Below are positions 33,665 to 46,500 of a DNA stretch of 64,000 nucleotides, in pieces. The stretch is from assembly GCF_032854445.1 (NCBI RefSeq), contig NC_088298.1, positions 7,305,504-7,369,503 on the forward strand, given 5' to 3'. The notes under the pieces are model-generated. The model was not told the DNA's origin. It saw only the letters and a program-made list of their open reading frames with translations, and did no database searches. This stretch comes from Liolophura sinensis. Taxonomy: Eukaryota; Mollusca; Polyplacophora; Chitonida; Chitonidae. Each line of letters starts with the position of its first letter. Position 1 is the stretch's first letter. Made by a program: the position numbers and the translations under genes.

Positions 33665-34392
33665 CCTTAAGTTCATTTACTTTCTCATCTAGTTCAGTAC
33701 AGAGAGCATTCAGTTCTTCTTTCTTTTGTCTGGCAGTTCTACGTAGGCTATTTGATTTGGCAATGAAAGTTAGCTGGCTCGTCGTTTCAGCTTTCTCAGA
33801 ATATTTGTCAGCTGATTGCTCTAATTTTAATATGTCTTTCTCAATCCGTGTTTTTTTTTGTTTTTAGGGATTCAACCTCATCAAGAAATGCTTTTCTTTT
33901 TTTACGATCTTCCTCCTTTTCTTTCTCTCTTCTCTGATTTTCTAAGTGTGTCATATACTTCTGCCTGGCTGCTCCGGCAAAAAGAAGTAATTGTTTACTG
34001 ATGTCTACCTTGGTTATTCCACCAACTGATTCAATATAATCACAGATTACACGCTGTGAAACAAGGGACTCTTCAAGAAGATTTTCAACCTCTATCTGAC
34101 GGTTAACTGAAAAGCCCCGTTCGACAGATGCTTGGCCATGAGAAATTAGGAGAATGTCTCTGACAATGGCCCAGAACTTCTTAAAGCTCTCCTTTGTACC
34201 AATGGTCTGATGGAAAAGCAAATCCAGTCTGGAATCGTACGGCTTAAACGATTCGAATTGCGAGTGGTGTTCCACAACTGTTGTGTTAATGAAGTCCTCA
34301 AATTGAACTAATATATCATCACACTCCGATATCCCTCCCATTACTTTATTTGCTTCCACCGTTTTAGTTAGCAGTAGTTTCATTTTATCCAA
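33665..34392 (-). pseudogene. hAT-like transposase C-terminal fragment
   Basis: A 183-codon frame, extended by one frameshift at a poly-A stretch near 33850 to a stop at 33665. It contains FWAIVRDILLISHGQASVER and GFSVNRQIEVENLLEESLV, the shape of the hAT dimerisation region (hydrophobic strand, ER-GFS). A long charged coiled coil follows (ENQRREKEKEEDRKKRKAF and onward). The upstream catalytic region is absent. I see no terminal repeats. The neighbouring 33000-33660 interval contains no recognisable gene. Confidence 0.65.
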
Positions 34393-34441
34393 ACACTCTT
34401 GTTTTGATAAAATTTCACATTTATGAATAATGTGTGCTAGT

Positions 34442-34739
34442 TAATTGCCCGGGAGAGAGTCCGTCTTGATGAATATGCATTGGTAGGACTTTTAGTAGCC
34501 TGTAGCCTGGCTGTGTGTTTCTTTTCACGGCACTTCCACAGGTGGGCTCGGTCATACTGCCTTTGCCTTTCGATCTATATGGATTGCTCTTGAGGTGGTA
34601 ACTGCCCTAGAAGTCTTTTCTGTTTTTCTCTATACACTTTCTTGTAGTTTAAAGCTCTCACTTTGTATGCATCAAACTGACCAGTTGATTTTAGCTTACT
34701 TCTTCTCCTCCTCCGTCTCTCTGCTGCTGTTGGAGCCAT
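34442..34739 (-). pseudogene. Basic N-terminal fragment of an unidentified repeat protein
   Basis: Starts MAPTAAERRRRRRSKLKSTG and continues in a second frame after a shift near 34575 with ERQRQYDRAHLWKCREKKH and ATKSPTNAYSSRRTLSRAI. Strings of this style (AERRRRRR, then YSS/ASxxxLxxAI) occur at the start of repeat-encoded proteins in invertebrates, but I cannot name the family. The rest of the protein is absent. Just downstream, 34740-36361 holds only decayed remains, for example a minus-strand stretch near 35790-35860 reading GLVARKTSVLGPIYCNK. Confidence 0.4.
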
Positions 34740-36361
34740 GCTGTAAAATATAACCATGAATAGCCACATTAGAAGGCCATGATTACACAGCGTGACTCCC
34801 GTGACAATGTTTTGTGACTCTCGTGACAGACTTTAATATCAAAATTCCCATTATATTAAATCATCTAAATAAAATTATAACTACACATTTTCACATTGTG
34901 CTATGCCAGTAAGTGAAATAAGTCAATGGAATTCTCCGACAACACATTATTCAGTAGTGAAAATCAATAACATACCTTATAATGTGACTCCCGTGACACA
35001 AAAATGAGGGTGAATGTATCCTACCAGCTTGACTATTGGAAACCAGCTGAGAGTTTGGTTGTACTCTGCTGCCACACTGTGCTTCATGACCTACATTTGG
35101 GCAGCAGGAGACAGTTCACACTGAAGAAATCTTCCATGGAAAATTCCATTGTTTTAATTTGTAGGCCTATAACTGTGTTGCAAAAATGACCCGAAATGAA
35201 GAGCCACGCTCTGGGGCCTCTAAGTTAACTACGGATGTACCAATCATGACAATATTGCACACACACAAACTCCAGCTCTATCTGTATTTAAAACAGTAGA
35301 AATTTTCTCATCAGCTAGCTTTTCAGAAAACTGTAAGAGTGTCCCATTCTAATGGAATGGCTGTCCTGCTTTGACAGATTTAGTAGCCACCTCAGACAGA
35401 AACCCAACTAGATAGGCAAGGGAACAACGCATTAAACTGAGTACTTCATGTCTGAGGAGGGGTCGATGCCCTGGCAGGACTACATGAAGAGTTTACACGT
35501 GTCGAGAGAAAGTCAATAACAGTTGAAACTCTCGTGCTCTCCTGTTGAGTTCTGTAAATGCCAGAAATGCCCCAAAGGTAGTGAACAAATTATTGTAAAT
35601 ATTTATTCATATATACATGATTTGCTCAGTGTCACAGTGTGTTCTATAAAATAATTATGTAAAGCAGCATTCCTTATGTGTTTAATACTCTGTATTTGTA
35701 TCCTGTTCATTATTGTGAATCATAACATATTTGACCAATAAACCGAAGTGATGTGAATTAAAGACTTTATTACTTACAGCGTTCAAGTTTGATACAGTCT
35801 GTCTTGTTGCAATATATGGGTCCAAGAACTGACGTTTTTCTAGCAACCAAACCGTCCTTTTTGTTGCAGCTTTCCTAGCACTCCCACTTGCTGGTGCTTT
35901 TTTTAGCCTTGGTGAAGCTATTCCTCAGTTTGTTTTTTACTCAGTCAACTGAAAATATAAAACAGTCTGTGTTGGGAATATGTATTAGAGACAGTCCACT
36001 CCTATTGCCTAAAAGCTTCCGTACTTTTTCAAAAAGTAAACGATTGTACATCAAAAGCTGCAGTGAAACGTTGTTGCACAAATGGATTTATGACAGAAAC
36101 ATATTCGTGCCACGCATATCCTGTTTTTAAATAGTAAAAACCCGTGAAAAAAAAATGGTTGTCTTTTACAAAGAAAATAATATTTCGTATCATGTGCAGG
36201 AAAATGGGTATCGGTAATCTCACAATTCAATTTTCACAGCCAAAAATAAAACCGGTACTTTTAACCAAAACATAGTGTCAACATCGGCTGAAAACGGACA
36301 CTTTGGTGTCATTATAACACTTGGTTATTTATAAGGGGCCCAATAATCGTTCCCATTGCCG
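34740..36361. other. No gene recognised
   Basis: AT-rich sequence with scraps of coding-like translation but no intact frame, splice pair or terminal repeats that I can support. It lies between the coding remains ending at 34739 and the Y repeat. Confidence 0.5.
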
Positions 36362-36623
36362 TTACAAATAGTTCAGAATCTCTGGCGATCTGCATTGTGA
36401 TCAACCTCATAGACGGCGCTGTTATCCCTATGTACATATCTATCGCGTACATGGTATTTAACAACATAGATGGCGCTGGTTGCCCAGTGTAACCGTCTAT
36501 CTTGTATGTCATGTGTAACATCATAGATGGCGCCTCTTGTAGCATGAGATCTTTACATATTAACGGGAAAGACGTAATCGTCCGTTACTTTTGAATCATA
36601 ATCTGATCGGTTAGGGTGTGTAA
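36362..36623 (+). repeat. Y repeat, left copy flanking Harbinger-C
   Basis: 262 bp, starting ttacaaatagttcagaatct and ending gatcggttagggtgtgtaa. It contains two full and one partial 57-bp degenerate tandem units, each starting catagayggcgc. An equal-length copy with seven substitutions lies at 62433-62694, directly after the right end of Harbinger-C. The left transposon end abuts the final TAA of this copy. Confidence 0.9.
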
Positions 36624-36769
36624 AGCGGCCCATACACGATCAATGATATTGCACAATAGTATTGCACAATTGACTTCAGGGTTTTTTCTGGTCGCCACAC
36701 ACGATTCAATAAAATCACACAATTGTATTGAGCAAAATGGTATCATTTCTACTGTAAACTTTGGCCACT

Positions 36770-37184
36770 ATGGATCCAACAATCGCTATCGCGTTGGTAT
36801 TTGCCTCTAGACGTAGCAAACGGAGAAGACGAAGGTTGTGGGCGAAACAATGGTTTCTAGAGCGTGGACGAAAGTTCGGAAACCAATCATTATTACTCGA
36901 ATTGCGCCACAATGAGCCGGATGATTTCAGGAATTTCTTGAGAATGGACGCAAATTGTTTTGATGAACTACTGGATATGATAACACCTTTAATTGAAAAA
37001 CAATTATGCGAGATCCGATTTCCCCTAGTGAGCGACTTTCAGTTACGCTACGGTATTTGGCTAAGGGAATTCTTTCGAGGATTTGAAATTTCACACTGCT
37101 GTGTCACCTCAGGCCATAGGAAAAATCGTCATCGAGACGTGTGAGGCCCTCATCACGTGCGTTGGGCCATAGGCCTATATCAAG
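36770..37184 (+). pseudogene. Harbinger-C transposase, exon 1
   Basis: Starts MDPTIAIALVFASRRSKRRR and continues through FRNFLRMDANCFDELLDMIT, the family's N-terminal region. After IEKQ the frame shifts to MRDPISPSERLSVTLRYLAK, then shifts again to FEDLKFHTAVSPQAIGKIV with a TAG before the final AYIK, which meets a good donor (AAG|GTAAGC). The N-terminus matches the Harbinger-A and -B exons in order. At least two frameshifts and a stop make the gene dead. Confidence 0.85.
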
Positions 37185-37366
37185 GTAAGCACAAACCACA
37201 ATTTCTGTTAAATTCGGTTTATTATTATTATTGATTTAAGAAATGTAGAAATATACATGTGTCATCACAAAGTTCAGAAATGAATTACCAAAACAAAATC
37301 GTTAAGTCTGCACCAATTTAAGTTAAGTCTGGAGCAACTGCAAATTTAAACTGTTCAAATACTGTT

Positions 37367-37865
37367 TCATTCACGGTACAAAAGAAGAGAAATAATCAGC
37401 GAGTCCACAAGATGACTCCTCAGGAGGCGGCAAAGGTGTCGAGGATCGACTCTATGTTGGTGCAGATACAGTGCTGTATGGCGTATCAGGGCGGTTGTTA
37501 ATGTAACTTGATTCAGATGCACTGCTGTACCGGGTCGGCAAATGAACTGCTGCATTTGGTTGATTGTAACGCTGTCTCTTCGTAGAGTACCCATTTGGCC
37601 TTCAAATAAAATATCATTAATAGCCTTTTTTGCAAATAATTGCTGATTCGGTGTCATTTGCGATAGTTCGTTGGCCCATGTCTTTGCCAAGGCAAGATTA
37701 ACATCATCGGGCTCACGAAGTCGTTTACATGCCAAATCCATTAGTTCCTGTTCTCGTGACAGCTTACTCTTTCGCGCGTCCTTTTGTCGAGATTTCGGTG
37801 TGTCTTTGGAGGGGACAGGCCCAGGTGTGGTTGATGGTTCATGTTGTGCGATATCTTGTCTCAAC
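37367..37865 (-). pseudogene. Harbinger-C MADF/BESS protein, exon 2
   Basis: Begins after a gtcatttcag acceptor at 37865. It contains a basic linker ([20 protein letters not shown]), then the BESS-like helix [20 protein letters not shown] and [14 protein letters not shown], and a short tail to a stop at 37367. It sits in the transposase intron on the opposite strand, as in Harbinger-A and -B. This exon itself is open, but exon 1 is broken and split by a retrotransposon. Confidence 0.8.
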
Positions 37866-38694
37866 CTGAAATGACAATACAATTCTATATTTCAGATGCC
37901 GAAGACGGAAGATGAGTGGAAGCTAGAGCAGGGCTCATTTTAGAAAATATATGATGGCCTGCATTTTTTACCAAAAATCATAAAATCGCAGGCCAGTTTC
38001 AGCTTGACCTGCTGACCTATTATTTGACCAGCAATTTTTAGCAACAGGCAATGCACATTGTAACTTTGATTTTATATCTTTCAGAATGTGGACGCGTGGC
38101 TATATTACATGTCACCAAGCAAGAGATATAACAGCTAACAAGTGACTTCTATATATTCAAAGTGACGCAAACAAATGTTGATAAAAAATCTAAACTGTGT
38201 ATTTATTACCTCATACCTTCAGATTCACAACATAATATAAATCAATGCTCATGATATTCAGCACATATCAAGTTGAGTAAAAATACAATCAAATTACACA
38301 AATGAATTTCAATTACTCGAATCACATCCACAGTAACTATATTTATTAATAATAAATAAACAAAATATGATTTCTGTTATTAAAACAACTAAAATATTTT
38401 ACTAAATCAAATAATTTTAATCACCAAATATCTCATAACGTTGGATATCAATTTCAGTTATCAGCTGTTTCCCGACACAATCATCTTGATTGGTCCTAAC
38501 ATTATCTGTGAAAAAGACATTGGGAAAGAATTATGTAGCCTAAACTTTCTCATTTGTAACAGTGTTGTACACTTGTTTTAACTTTTCATGCCACATAGTC
38601 AATATTAATGTAGAAACTGTCAAATATGAAAATTTTTGACCTTTATTCAAAAGTTTCTACAAAGTAAGTGGTTTCAATTTATTCTATCTAAAAT

Positions 38695-39710
38695 CTATTG
38701 CATTACCTCAGATTGGGGTAATTTACGTTTTGTACCAATGCAGCCCGATGTGCTTGTCGCAGCTTTATGGGGGCCATATGGCTGTACCCACGGACGCCGT
38801 TCACATTTGCCAAACCATTTCGTAACAGCTTTATCTGCATCAAAATTCATTGGCTCTGGGCCATCGTGTATAATGCGCAAAAGCTGTTCTACCCTTTTCT
38901 CACCTAAAGAATTGCGCCAATCTGAGTGTATTCTATTCATACACGAGAAACCTCTTTCAACTACAGCATTACTCACTGGTATAACTAACAAATTTCAATG
39001 ACAGCAAGTATGTTCTCAAGTGAGGATTTCTTTGAACTGCAAAACAGTTTTGCTAATGTTCCTCGATACTCAAGGGCATGTAACCCAGTCGTGACTACTA
39101 ATTCTTTAAGGTCATCCCATTCAGTGGGTATTTTAAGCAAGTCAATCTCATTTGACACAAGAACTTGTTCAAAGTGTTTTGTCACAGTTTCAATAGCAGA
39201 ATTCCCAAAGTCAGAAAATGTGTTGCTGTCCTTAGTTGGATACAGTTCAGTGTCCAAAATAGTTACAGCACTAGAGAACAAATTTGACTCCACAATATTG
39301 TCAAATCTCTGCTGGAAGGAGTCAAACACCGATTGGATGATGCGGCCATTGTTACTTTCCAACAACTGGCGAGCTCTCTGCACATGCGTCAGTGGAATTT
39401 CATTGTATTTGTAGGCATCATTGTGTTCATCTGCATTAGTTGTGTAGCCTCGAGTTTGTGTACGATTTGTCAGTGGATCAGTGTACTGCTTTAAGTTCTT
39501 GAAGAAGAAGCTCACCCTACCTTTAGAAATGAGCAAATCATCCGAGTTTATCATTTCATTTAAAATTCTATAAAATTTCTTGATAGATTTAACTGCTGAG
39601 ACAATGTCAATATCTTCTTTCTGGAACTGCTGACTTAATACAGCAGCAGGGGTGAGTATCTCCAGATAGTAGGAAATGAACAGTGGGAACTTTGCATCCC
39701 TGAAATTGTC
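38695..39710 (-). pseudogene. hAT-5bp transposase, C-terminal part
   Basis: Continues the frame interrupted at 52983. From the 7-bp duplication it reads NFRDAKFPLFISYYLEILTP, runs through INSDDLLISKGRVSFFFK, and ends with the dimerisation block, out of frame by a shift near 38995: LLVIPVSNAVVERGFSCMNR, followed by a cysteine/proline-rich tail. The join KGYY-DNFRDAK across the nested insert is seamless. Related to hAT-3 (same ZNF862-like style). Confidence 0.87.
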
Positions 39711-40517
39711 ATAATACTAGGGAGTTCAGCAAAAATTTTATTTTTGTTATTTCACTGAATGACTTCACTCATTACCAAGATGAGGTTCTAAGAAACACAA
39801 AACAGTTTGAATTTTGAAAATCGGTTGAATAGTTCTCTGTGTAGCGGCAGTTATGTCATCGGTTTTGAGTCGTTTTGTTGGAACTTTTCTTACATACTGT
39901 AACACTGTGCCCATGGCACCAAACACCCCCACAAATTAACAAAAACAAAAGAAAAATTGATGGATATCTTTGAATTTTAATCCCATTTTGATGAAAATTC
40001 ACTTCCTATATGAATTTTTCGCTGCGATTTCAAATTTGAATCGAAAAATCGGCATGGGCGAGCGTAAATGGGTTCATTTGCATAAATTTGCATAAATTTG
40101 CATATCAATATGCTCCTACAATTACGTAATATTTACACAGGAATCAGACACCTTAAAGGCAATGAAGTAAAATGAAAACAAATCTATGCAGGAGTCAACC
40201 AATCATTTGATAGACATGTGAACCTCAGAGACAGAGAATAGGGCTCGCGTAATTAACCAAGATGGCGGACAAAAATCCAATATGGCCGACAAAATCCAAT
40301 ATGGCCGCCAAATTTCAAATCACTTGACGATGAACTTTTTATGCTTTGTTATATATCAAATGAAAGCTTATTTCATACACATTGCAAAAACAAATACACC
40401 AAAGGTTGATTTTAACATCCAAAACCAAAAAAACTACCTGACAAGTCTTTTGACCGTGGGTGCAGGATGTGGCGCAAGTCTCCTAAAGATAAACTGCATA
40501 CGGTATAATAATGATTG

Positions 40518-43500
40518 TTAACTCATGTAGGCCTTTTTAAAATAAAGATACAGTTGGTCAATCTGCTTGACATTGTCAACAGACCAAAGTCTAATGTTTT
40601 TGGGTTCACACTTTACTTCAGCAAATGCAAACACTCTCGGAACTGGTTTTCCATCACTAGGGTCTGGGGGCTCAGGCCAAATAAAACTGTCCCCTCGACG
40701 GTGAAGAAAACGGACAGTCATCATGCCATCATCAACAGAATCTACAAAAGCAGGACACCATTCTGTATCAAATGCAACAGCAACATAAGAACCAGAAGCA
40801 AACTGTAAACATGGTAACGGTTCTGGAACTCGAGGTTTCTTAGCAGCATTACTTTTAACTGGAACTTGATGCCTGCGTTTTCGCGACGCGTTTTTTTGTT
40901 GATCGATGTTCACGTGGTCTGGTACATGTAGATGAAATTCAATGTCCACATTCTCACAGATCAACAAAATAAGATTTCGACTAAGTTCATCAATGGTAAG
41001 TTTCTTCTTGTTCACTGTAAATTTTCCTAGGTTCTTATTTGATGTTTTACTCCGGTTTATCCTGTAAGTAATCTGATCTCTGACTGCCTGCATCCTTTTC
41101 ATTTTCCCCTGTATCTGTTTCATCTTCTCTTTCAGCTCTTCCTCTGTCCTCCAGATACCACCATTCACACTGATTCGCACTCTGAGTTGTTCTTCTCGCC
41201 ACATTTGCTTCCGTTCCTTTTCTTCTTTCTGAAGCTTTTTCTCTCTCATCAGTTCTAACTTCTTTCTTCTAGGGGCCTCCGTGGCTCAGTCGGTTAAAGC
41301 GCTAGCGCAGCGTAATGACCCAGGAGTCTCTCACCAATGCGGTCGCTGTGAGTTCAAGTCCAGCTCATGCTGGCTTCCTCTCCGGCCGTACGTGGGAAGG
41401 TCTATCAGCAACCTGCGGATGGTCGTGGGTTTCCCCCGGGCTCTCCCCGGTTTCCACCCACCATAATGCTGGCCGCCGTCGTATAAGTGAAATATTCTTG
41501 AGTACGGCGTAAAACACCAATCAAAAAAAAAAAAAAATCTTTCTTCTAATGTCTCTGTATCGGTCTCTGTCAGCTTTCTTTCTTACAGGGGCTCTTCTAC
41601 GGGCAATTTGAAAATATTTCCTCTTCTTTTCCAGGCTCAACTTCTTAAGATAAACAGATGTTTTGTTTCGCTGGAAACATGATAGGGCTGCCTTTGCAAT
41701 CGTGCTTTTTTGTGGTGCATGCTGAACACACCTGTCAAGATCAGCAAATGCGGACTCTGATACTACATTTGTCAATGGAGCAGATTTTGTCTCCTGCCAC
41801 AGTTTGTCAGATGGTTGATGAAGGAATCCAGTCAGATGATCTGCAAGCTGCCGTTTACACAGAGAAGCCAAATTAGCACATGTGAGTTCTAGGACAGATT
41901 TAGTATGTTTCTGTAGAAGTGGTGTTCCAGGTTCAAATAAACTATTGTAAACGTCATCTTTCTGAAGTAATTCTTCGCTGAAAACTGTTTTCCCATTCAT
42001 CATAGGCGTGGAATCATTGGAGCACTCATCCAGGAAGTTGGTTACCTCTTTCCAAATTTGATTGGTGTCCAGAATGTGCATTCCTTCCTCATTTAACTTT
42101 CGCCACAAAGGGCCAGTAATCATTTTGTCTATAATGCCCAGAGCTCTGCATCCAGCAAGGTTGTGGTCTACTTGAATTTGTTCGAGGATGCATTTTAAAA
42201 GAAAGTTCAGTTTATCATTCGAGTCTGATATGTAACCCCCTCTCAAAAACTCTACAATATCTTGCCTGTGAAAATATGTGGCAGCAGCATCATGAAAAAG
42301 AATATTGAAGCGGTTACCTAGAAATGGAACTAACTTAACAACCTTTTTCAAGCCTTCCATGTGAACAGCAAACTCCTCCCCATATCCAGACTTTTGGTCA
42401 GATTGCCTCTCAGGTCCAGTTGGCAAAGCCTTGCACACTTGATATATCAAATCATATGACCTAGAATTGTTTGTATTGAACCCTGGCCCAAGGTCCTCTC
42501 GTGGAATGTTTCTATCTTGGTATAGTTTGAGCGCTTTCTTTGCTTCCGTGGTCATGTTAACAATTACATGGAGACCGCAGAACAAACTGTTCATGTTGAC
42601 AAGGTCGGTCTTTTCTTCTTCTGTTATATCAGCAGATGAAATAATTTCAGGCAGCATTTGGGATCGCCAATCTTCAAGTGATTTTACGATTTTTTTGTTT
42701 ACAATATGCCGATCAGTCATTATATTTTTCAGTGCAAAAAGTAGTTTTGCCTCCAGTAGTGATTTCTCCTCTGTTGTTGAAGCTACATTTTCAGCTAGAT
42801 GGGACAGAGTCAGTTTCAGAGCATCAAGAACGGATTCCGTGTTGCCACTCACCATTTCCACGATATCAAGAAAAACAGGATTTTCTGACTGAACAGAGAC
42901 TTGGACGCCTGCATATTCTCGTCCCTTCTTTTTAGTGTTGTCTGTATGCAGTGTACTGTCCTCATGTGAAAGGATAACACCCAGAGCTTGCTGTTCTGAT
43001 AATATCTGTGCTTCAACTTGTAAAAGTGATGCTGTGCTTCTGCTAGGAAGTCTTCCGACTGTTGTATTTGTCAAATTGCCAAATACTGATCGAACAACAG
43101 ACTCGCATCTTCCAACACTGCCCCCGTGGGGTTTCCGGGGTGATAAGAATAGGACCTCAGCCCTCTAGGCAAGCTTGTCGTAAAAGTCGACTAACCTAGA
43201 GCTCTCCTGTGTGAGCCCGGTGAATATAATAGGCTCACATCTTCTCGGTTGTGTGAGAGGCAACCGGGGAGCGACCTGTTTGCCGTGGGTTGCGACCCGT
43301 AATCTACGAGGACGGGATCCTGGTGGCTGAGGGTGGGTTGGTCTTGCGAGATCCTCACGCCCAACACTCCGCTTTGGCCCTTACTTGGAGTGAGACGGGA
43401 GGTCGGATGGGCCCGGTCCGATCAATCGGCTTGGTCATGTCTTGCCTCTACGTTGTCCCAATTGCCTCAATAACAGCTTATAGTTTGGCGAACAAATATT

Positions 43501-46500
43501 ATTTCTGAAATATCGTTTGTAGGACTACGTTTTGAGGCGGTGGCTCATGGGTCAATCGAGTAGATTGAATTTAACCTGTTGGTATAAATCAATCTGTTCG
43601 AGTATACCTCATATGGAATCCTTGGTGTCTTTCCTGCTGGGTATCCCCAGGTTCAGACATCGCCCTTGTTGGCACTCCGTGGTGGGTGGGGAACATATGG
43701 GGTGAATTTTATATACATATTGCCATGTCATCTGTAAACCTTAATTCGAATGTTTTAAATCTAAATGCCAGGTCTTCCTCTCAGCCGATTTCAAGCGCTG
43801 ACAAAAAGAGGAAATTAGAGGTTTTGTCGGATTCGGCTGATAACGGACAGGACAGCTGGCCGGCCTTTATGGTTCTCTCAACAAAGAGTGAACAAAAGCC
43901 GGCCTCAAAAATTCATCCATTTGTACTGAAAAGGGCCCTGCAGGGTTCAGCAGGTACATTAAAAAACGTCAAGAAATTACGATCCGGAGACATTCTTATT
44001 GAATGTTTCCGGAAACAACAGTCCATAAATTTATTAGCTTTAAACCAAATAAATGATATTTCTGTGTATACATCCCCCCATAATTCCCTGAACAGCTGTC
44101 AGGGAATTATACGTGACAGGGATCAGGATATCATTGATCTATCAGAAGAAGAGATCTGCACTGAACTGAAGTCACAAGGTGTTACCAGAGTGAAACGCTT
44201 CAATATGAAGAAATCTGGTAACATCATTAAACTAAATACATATCTTCTCACCTTCAACAGTAAATCTATTCCGTCATATATTTACATTGGCCCGTATAGG
44301 GTTGGTGTGGACCTATATATACCTAACCCAACACGTTGTTTCAAGTGTCAAAAGTTTGGCCATGGCAAGGGCCAGTGTAAAAATAAACTGATTTGTTTCC
44401 GGTGCGGCAGCGAGGGTCATGACGGTTTCGACTGCAGCAGCACAGCAATGTGCTGCAATTGTGGTGGAGATCACATGGCCTCCTCTAGGGACTGCCCGCT
44501 TTTTGTAAAAGAAAAACAAATAATCACAATAAAGACTAAAAACAAAATATCATATCAGGAGGCCCGGAAATTAGTCTCCCCTCCTAACATTTCACTGCAG
44601 ACTTCATTTGCCTATGCGGTCAAGCCAGTAGCATCTGTTGCTACTCAAACATCAATGACTTGGCCATTGGAAACCAGAAACCATGTCTTATTTCTGTTGA
44701 ACCTACTGTTCGACCTGCTTTTAATACGTCCTCAACCCAGACTGCCTCAATACAACAGATCAAACCAGCCAATAATACTGACCAACCCGATATTCCTAAA
44801 CCTAGTCAACCTAAAAACAAAAATATGTCCGAAAATAAACCTCAAAATAAAAACAATAAACCTGGTAAACCCAGTGGCCCAACAGAGCGTCCCTCTAAGG
44901 CCACTGGGGACCCTGTCCAAACTTATAATAAATTTGGACCGTTGGAGGACGTTGGTCCTTCAACATCAGATGCGGATGTGATGGATACATCACCCGCACC
45001 AGGGAGATCTAACAGCCGATCTCCCAGGAAGGGTCGTCCACGGTCCAAACATAAAGAAAAATCTCCTATACGTCTCCCTCCGTAATGGCGATATACGACA
45101 AAATTATACAGTGGAATTGTCGAGGCCTTAAGGTCAATTTTATTGAAATAACACAGCTTGTTCAATCATTAAATCCTATAGCCCTGTGTCTTCAGGAAAC
45201 TCATTTGAAGACATCTGACAAAGATAAAATAAATCTTAAAAATTACTCATTATACAGTACGTACTCGAATGAAGAAGATCGAGCTGCAGGCGGCTCCTCT
45301 ATCTTCGTCAATAACAATGTTATTCACAGCCCTGTTGCTCTGGATACAGAGCTTCAGGCTGTGGCCGTTCGTGTTTCACTATGTGAAACAATCACATTAT
45401 GTTCAGTGTATATTCCCCCGAACATTTCTTTGTCAGCTTTGCAGTTACATAATTTAAAAGAACAATTACCCAAACATTTTATACTTATGGGAGATTTTAA
45501 TTCCCATAACCCCCTATGGGGCAGTAACAACATAAATGATAAGGGCAAGATAGTAGAAAACTTCTTATCTAACGAAGAACTGTGTTATTTCAATGATGGT
45601 TCTAATACCTATTTACATCCAGGTAATGGCGCTTATTCTGCTATCGATCTCACTATCACAGATCCATCACTTCTCCCGGATTTTTCTTGGAAGGTGCATG
45701 ACGATCTTTGTGGTAGTCACAATTTTCCTATAATCCTAGAACATAACACTTCTAATTCTTTAGAACGTGTAGCTAGGTGGAAATTCGATAAAGCAGATTG
45801 GATCGCATTTGAGATGTTCTGTGAGGCTGATGTCAGTCCAGAGACTCTCAAAACAGCAGATGATCCAATATTAAAATTTAACGAGCTTGTATTGCGAGCT
45901 GCCGATAGAACTATCCCTAAAACCTCGACAAATCCCAAATCCAAAAGTAAACCCTGGTATGATCAGGACTGTCGCAAAGCCATTAAGGGCCGCAAAAAGG
46001 CCGAGCGAAATTTTAATATATGTCCAACTGATAATAACTTAAACCAGGTTCGTATTTTTCGAGCTAAAGCTCGTCGATTACTCAAGTCCAAGAGACGATC
46101 TTGTTGGCGGAACTTTGTTTCGGGCATTACGTCAAAAACACCCATGCGTAAGGTCTGGAACATGGTTCAGAAACTTAAGGGCAAAAATAATAAAGCAAAA
46201 GTTCAGCATTTAAAAGATGGCGCTAATATATTAACATCTCCATCTGATATAGCCAATAAATTAGCTGAAACAATTTCAACGAAATCTTCTGACGACAACC
46301 TTACTAAAGAATTCCAACATATTAAAAACCAGAAGGAGAAAACCAAATTGCCCTTTTCTTCTAAAAATTTAGAAGATTATAATTATCCTTTTAATATCGA
46401 GGAACTTAAGACTGCATTAAAAAAGGCCCACGATACTGCTTGTGGCCCCGATAATGTATATTATAAGTTTCTGAACCATTTACCACCTGAGCCACTGGAG

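Noticed and set aside
43686-43724. Upstream in-frame ATG for retrotransposon ORF1 copy A
   Set aside because: Copy B lacks it; the leader sequence is shared non-coding 5' UTR and the conserved start is at 43725.
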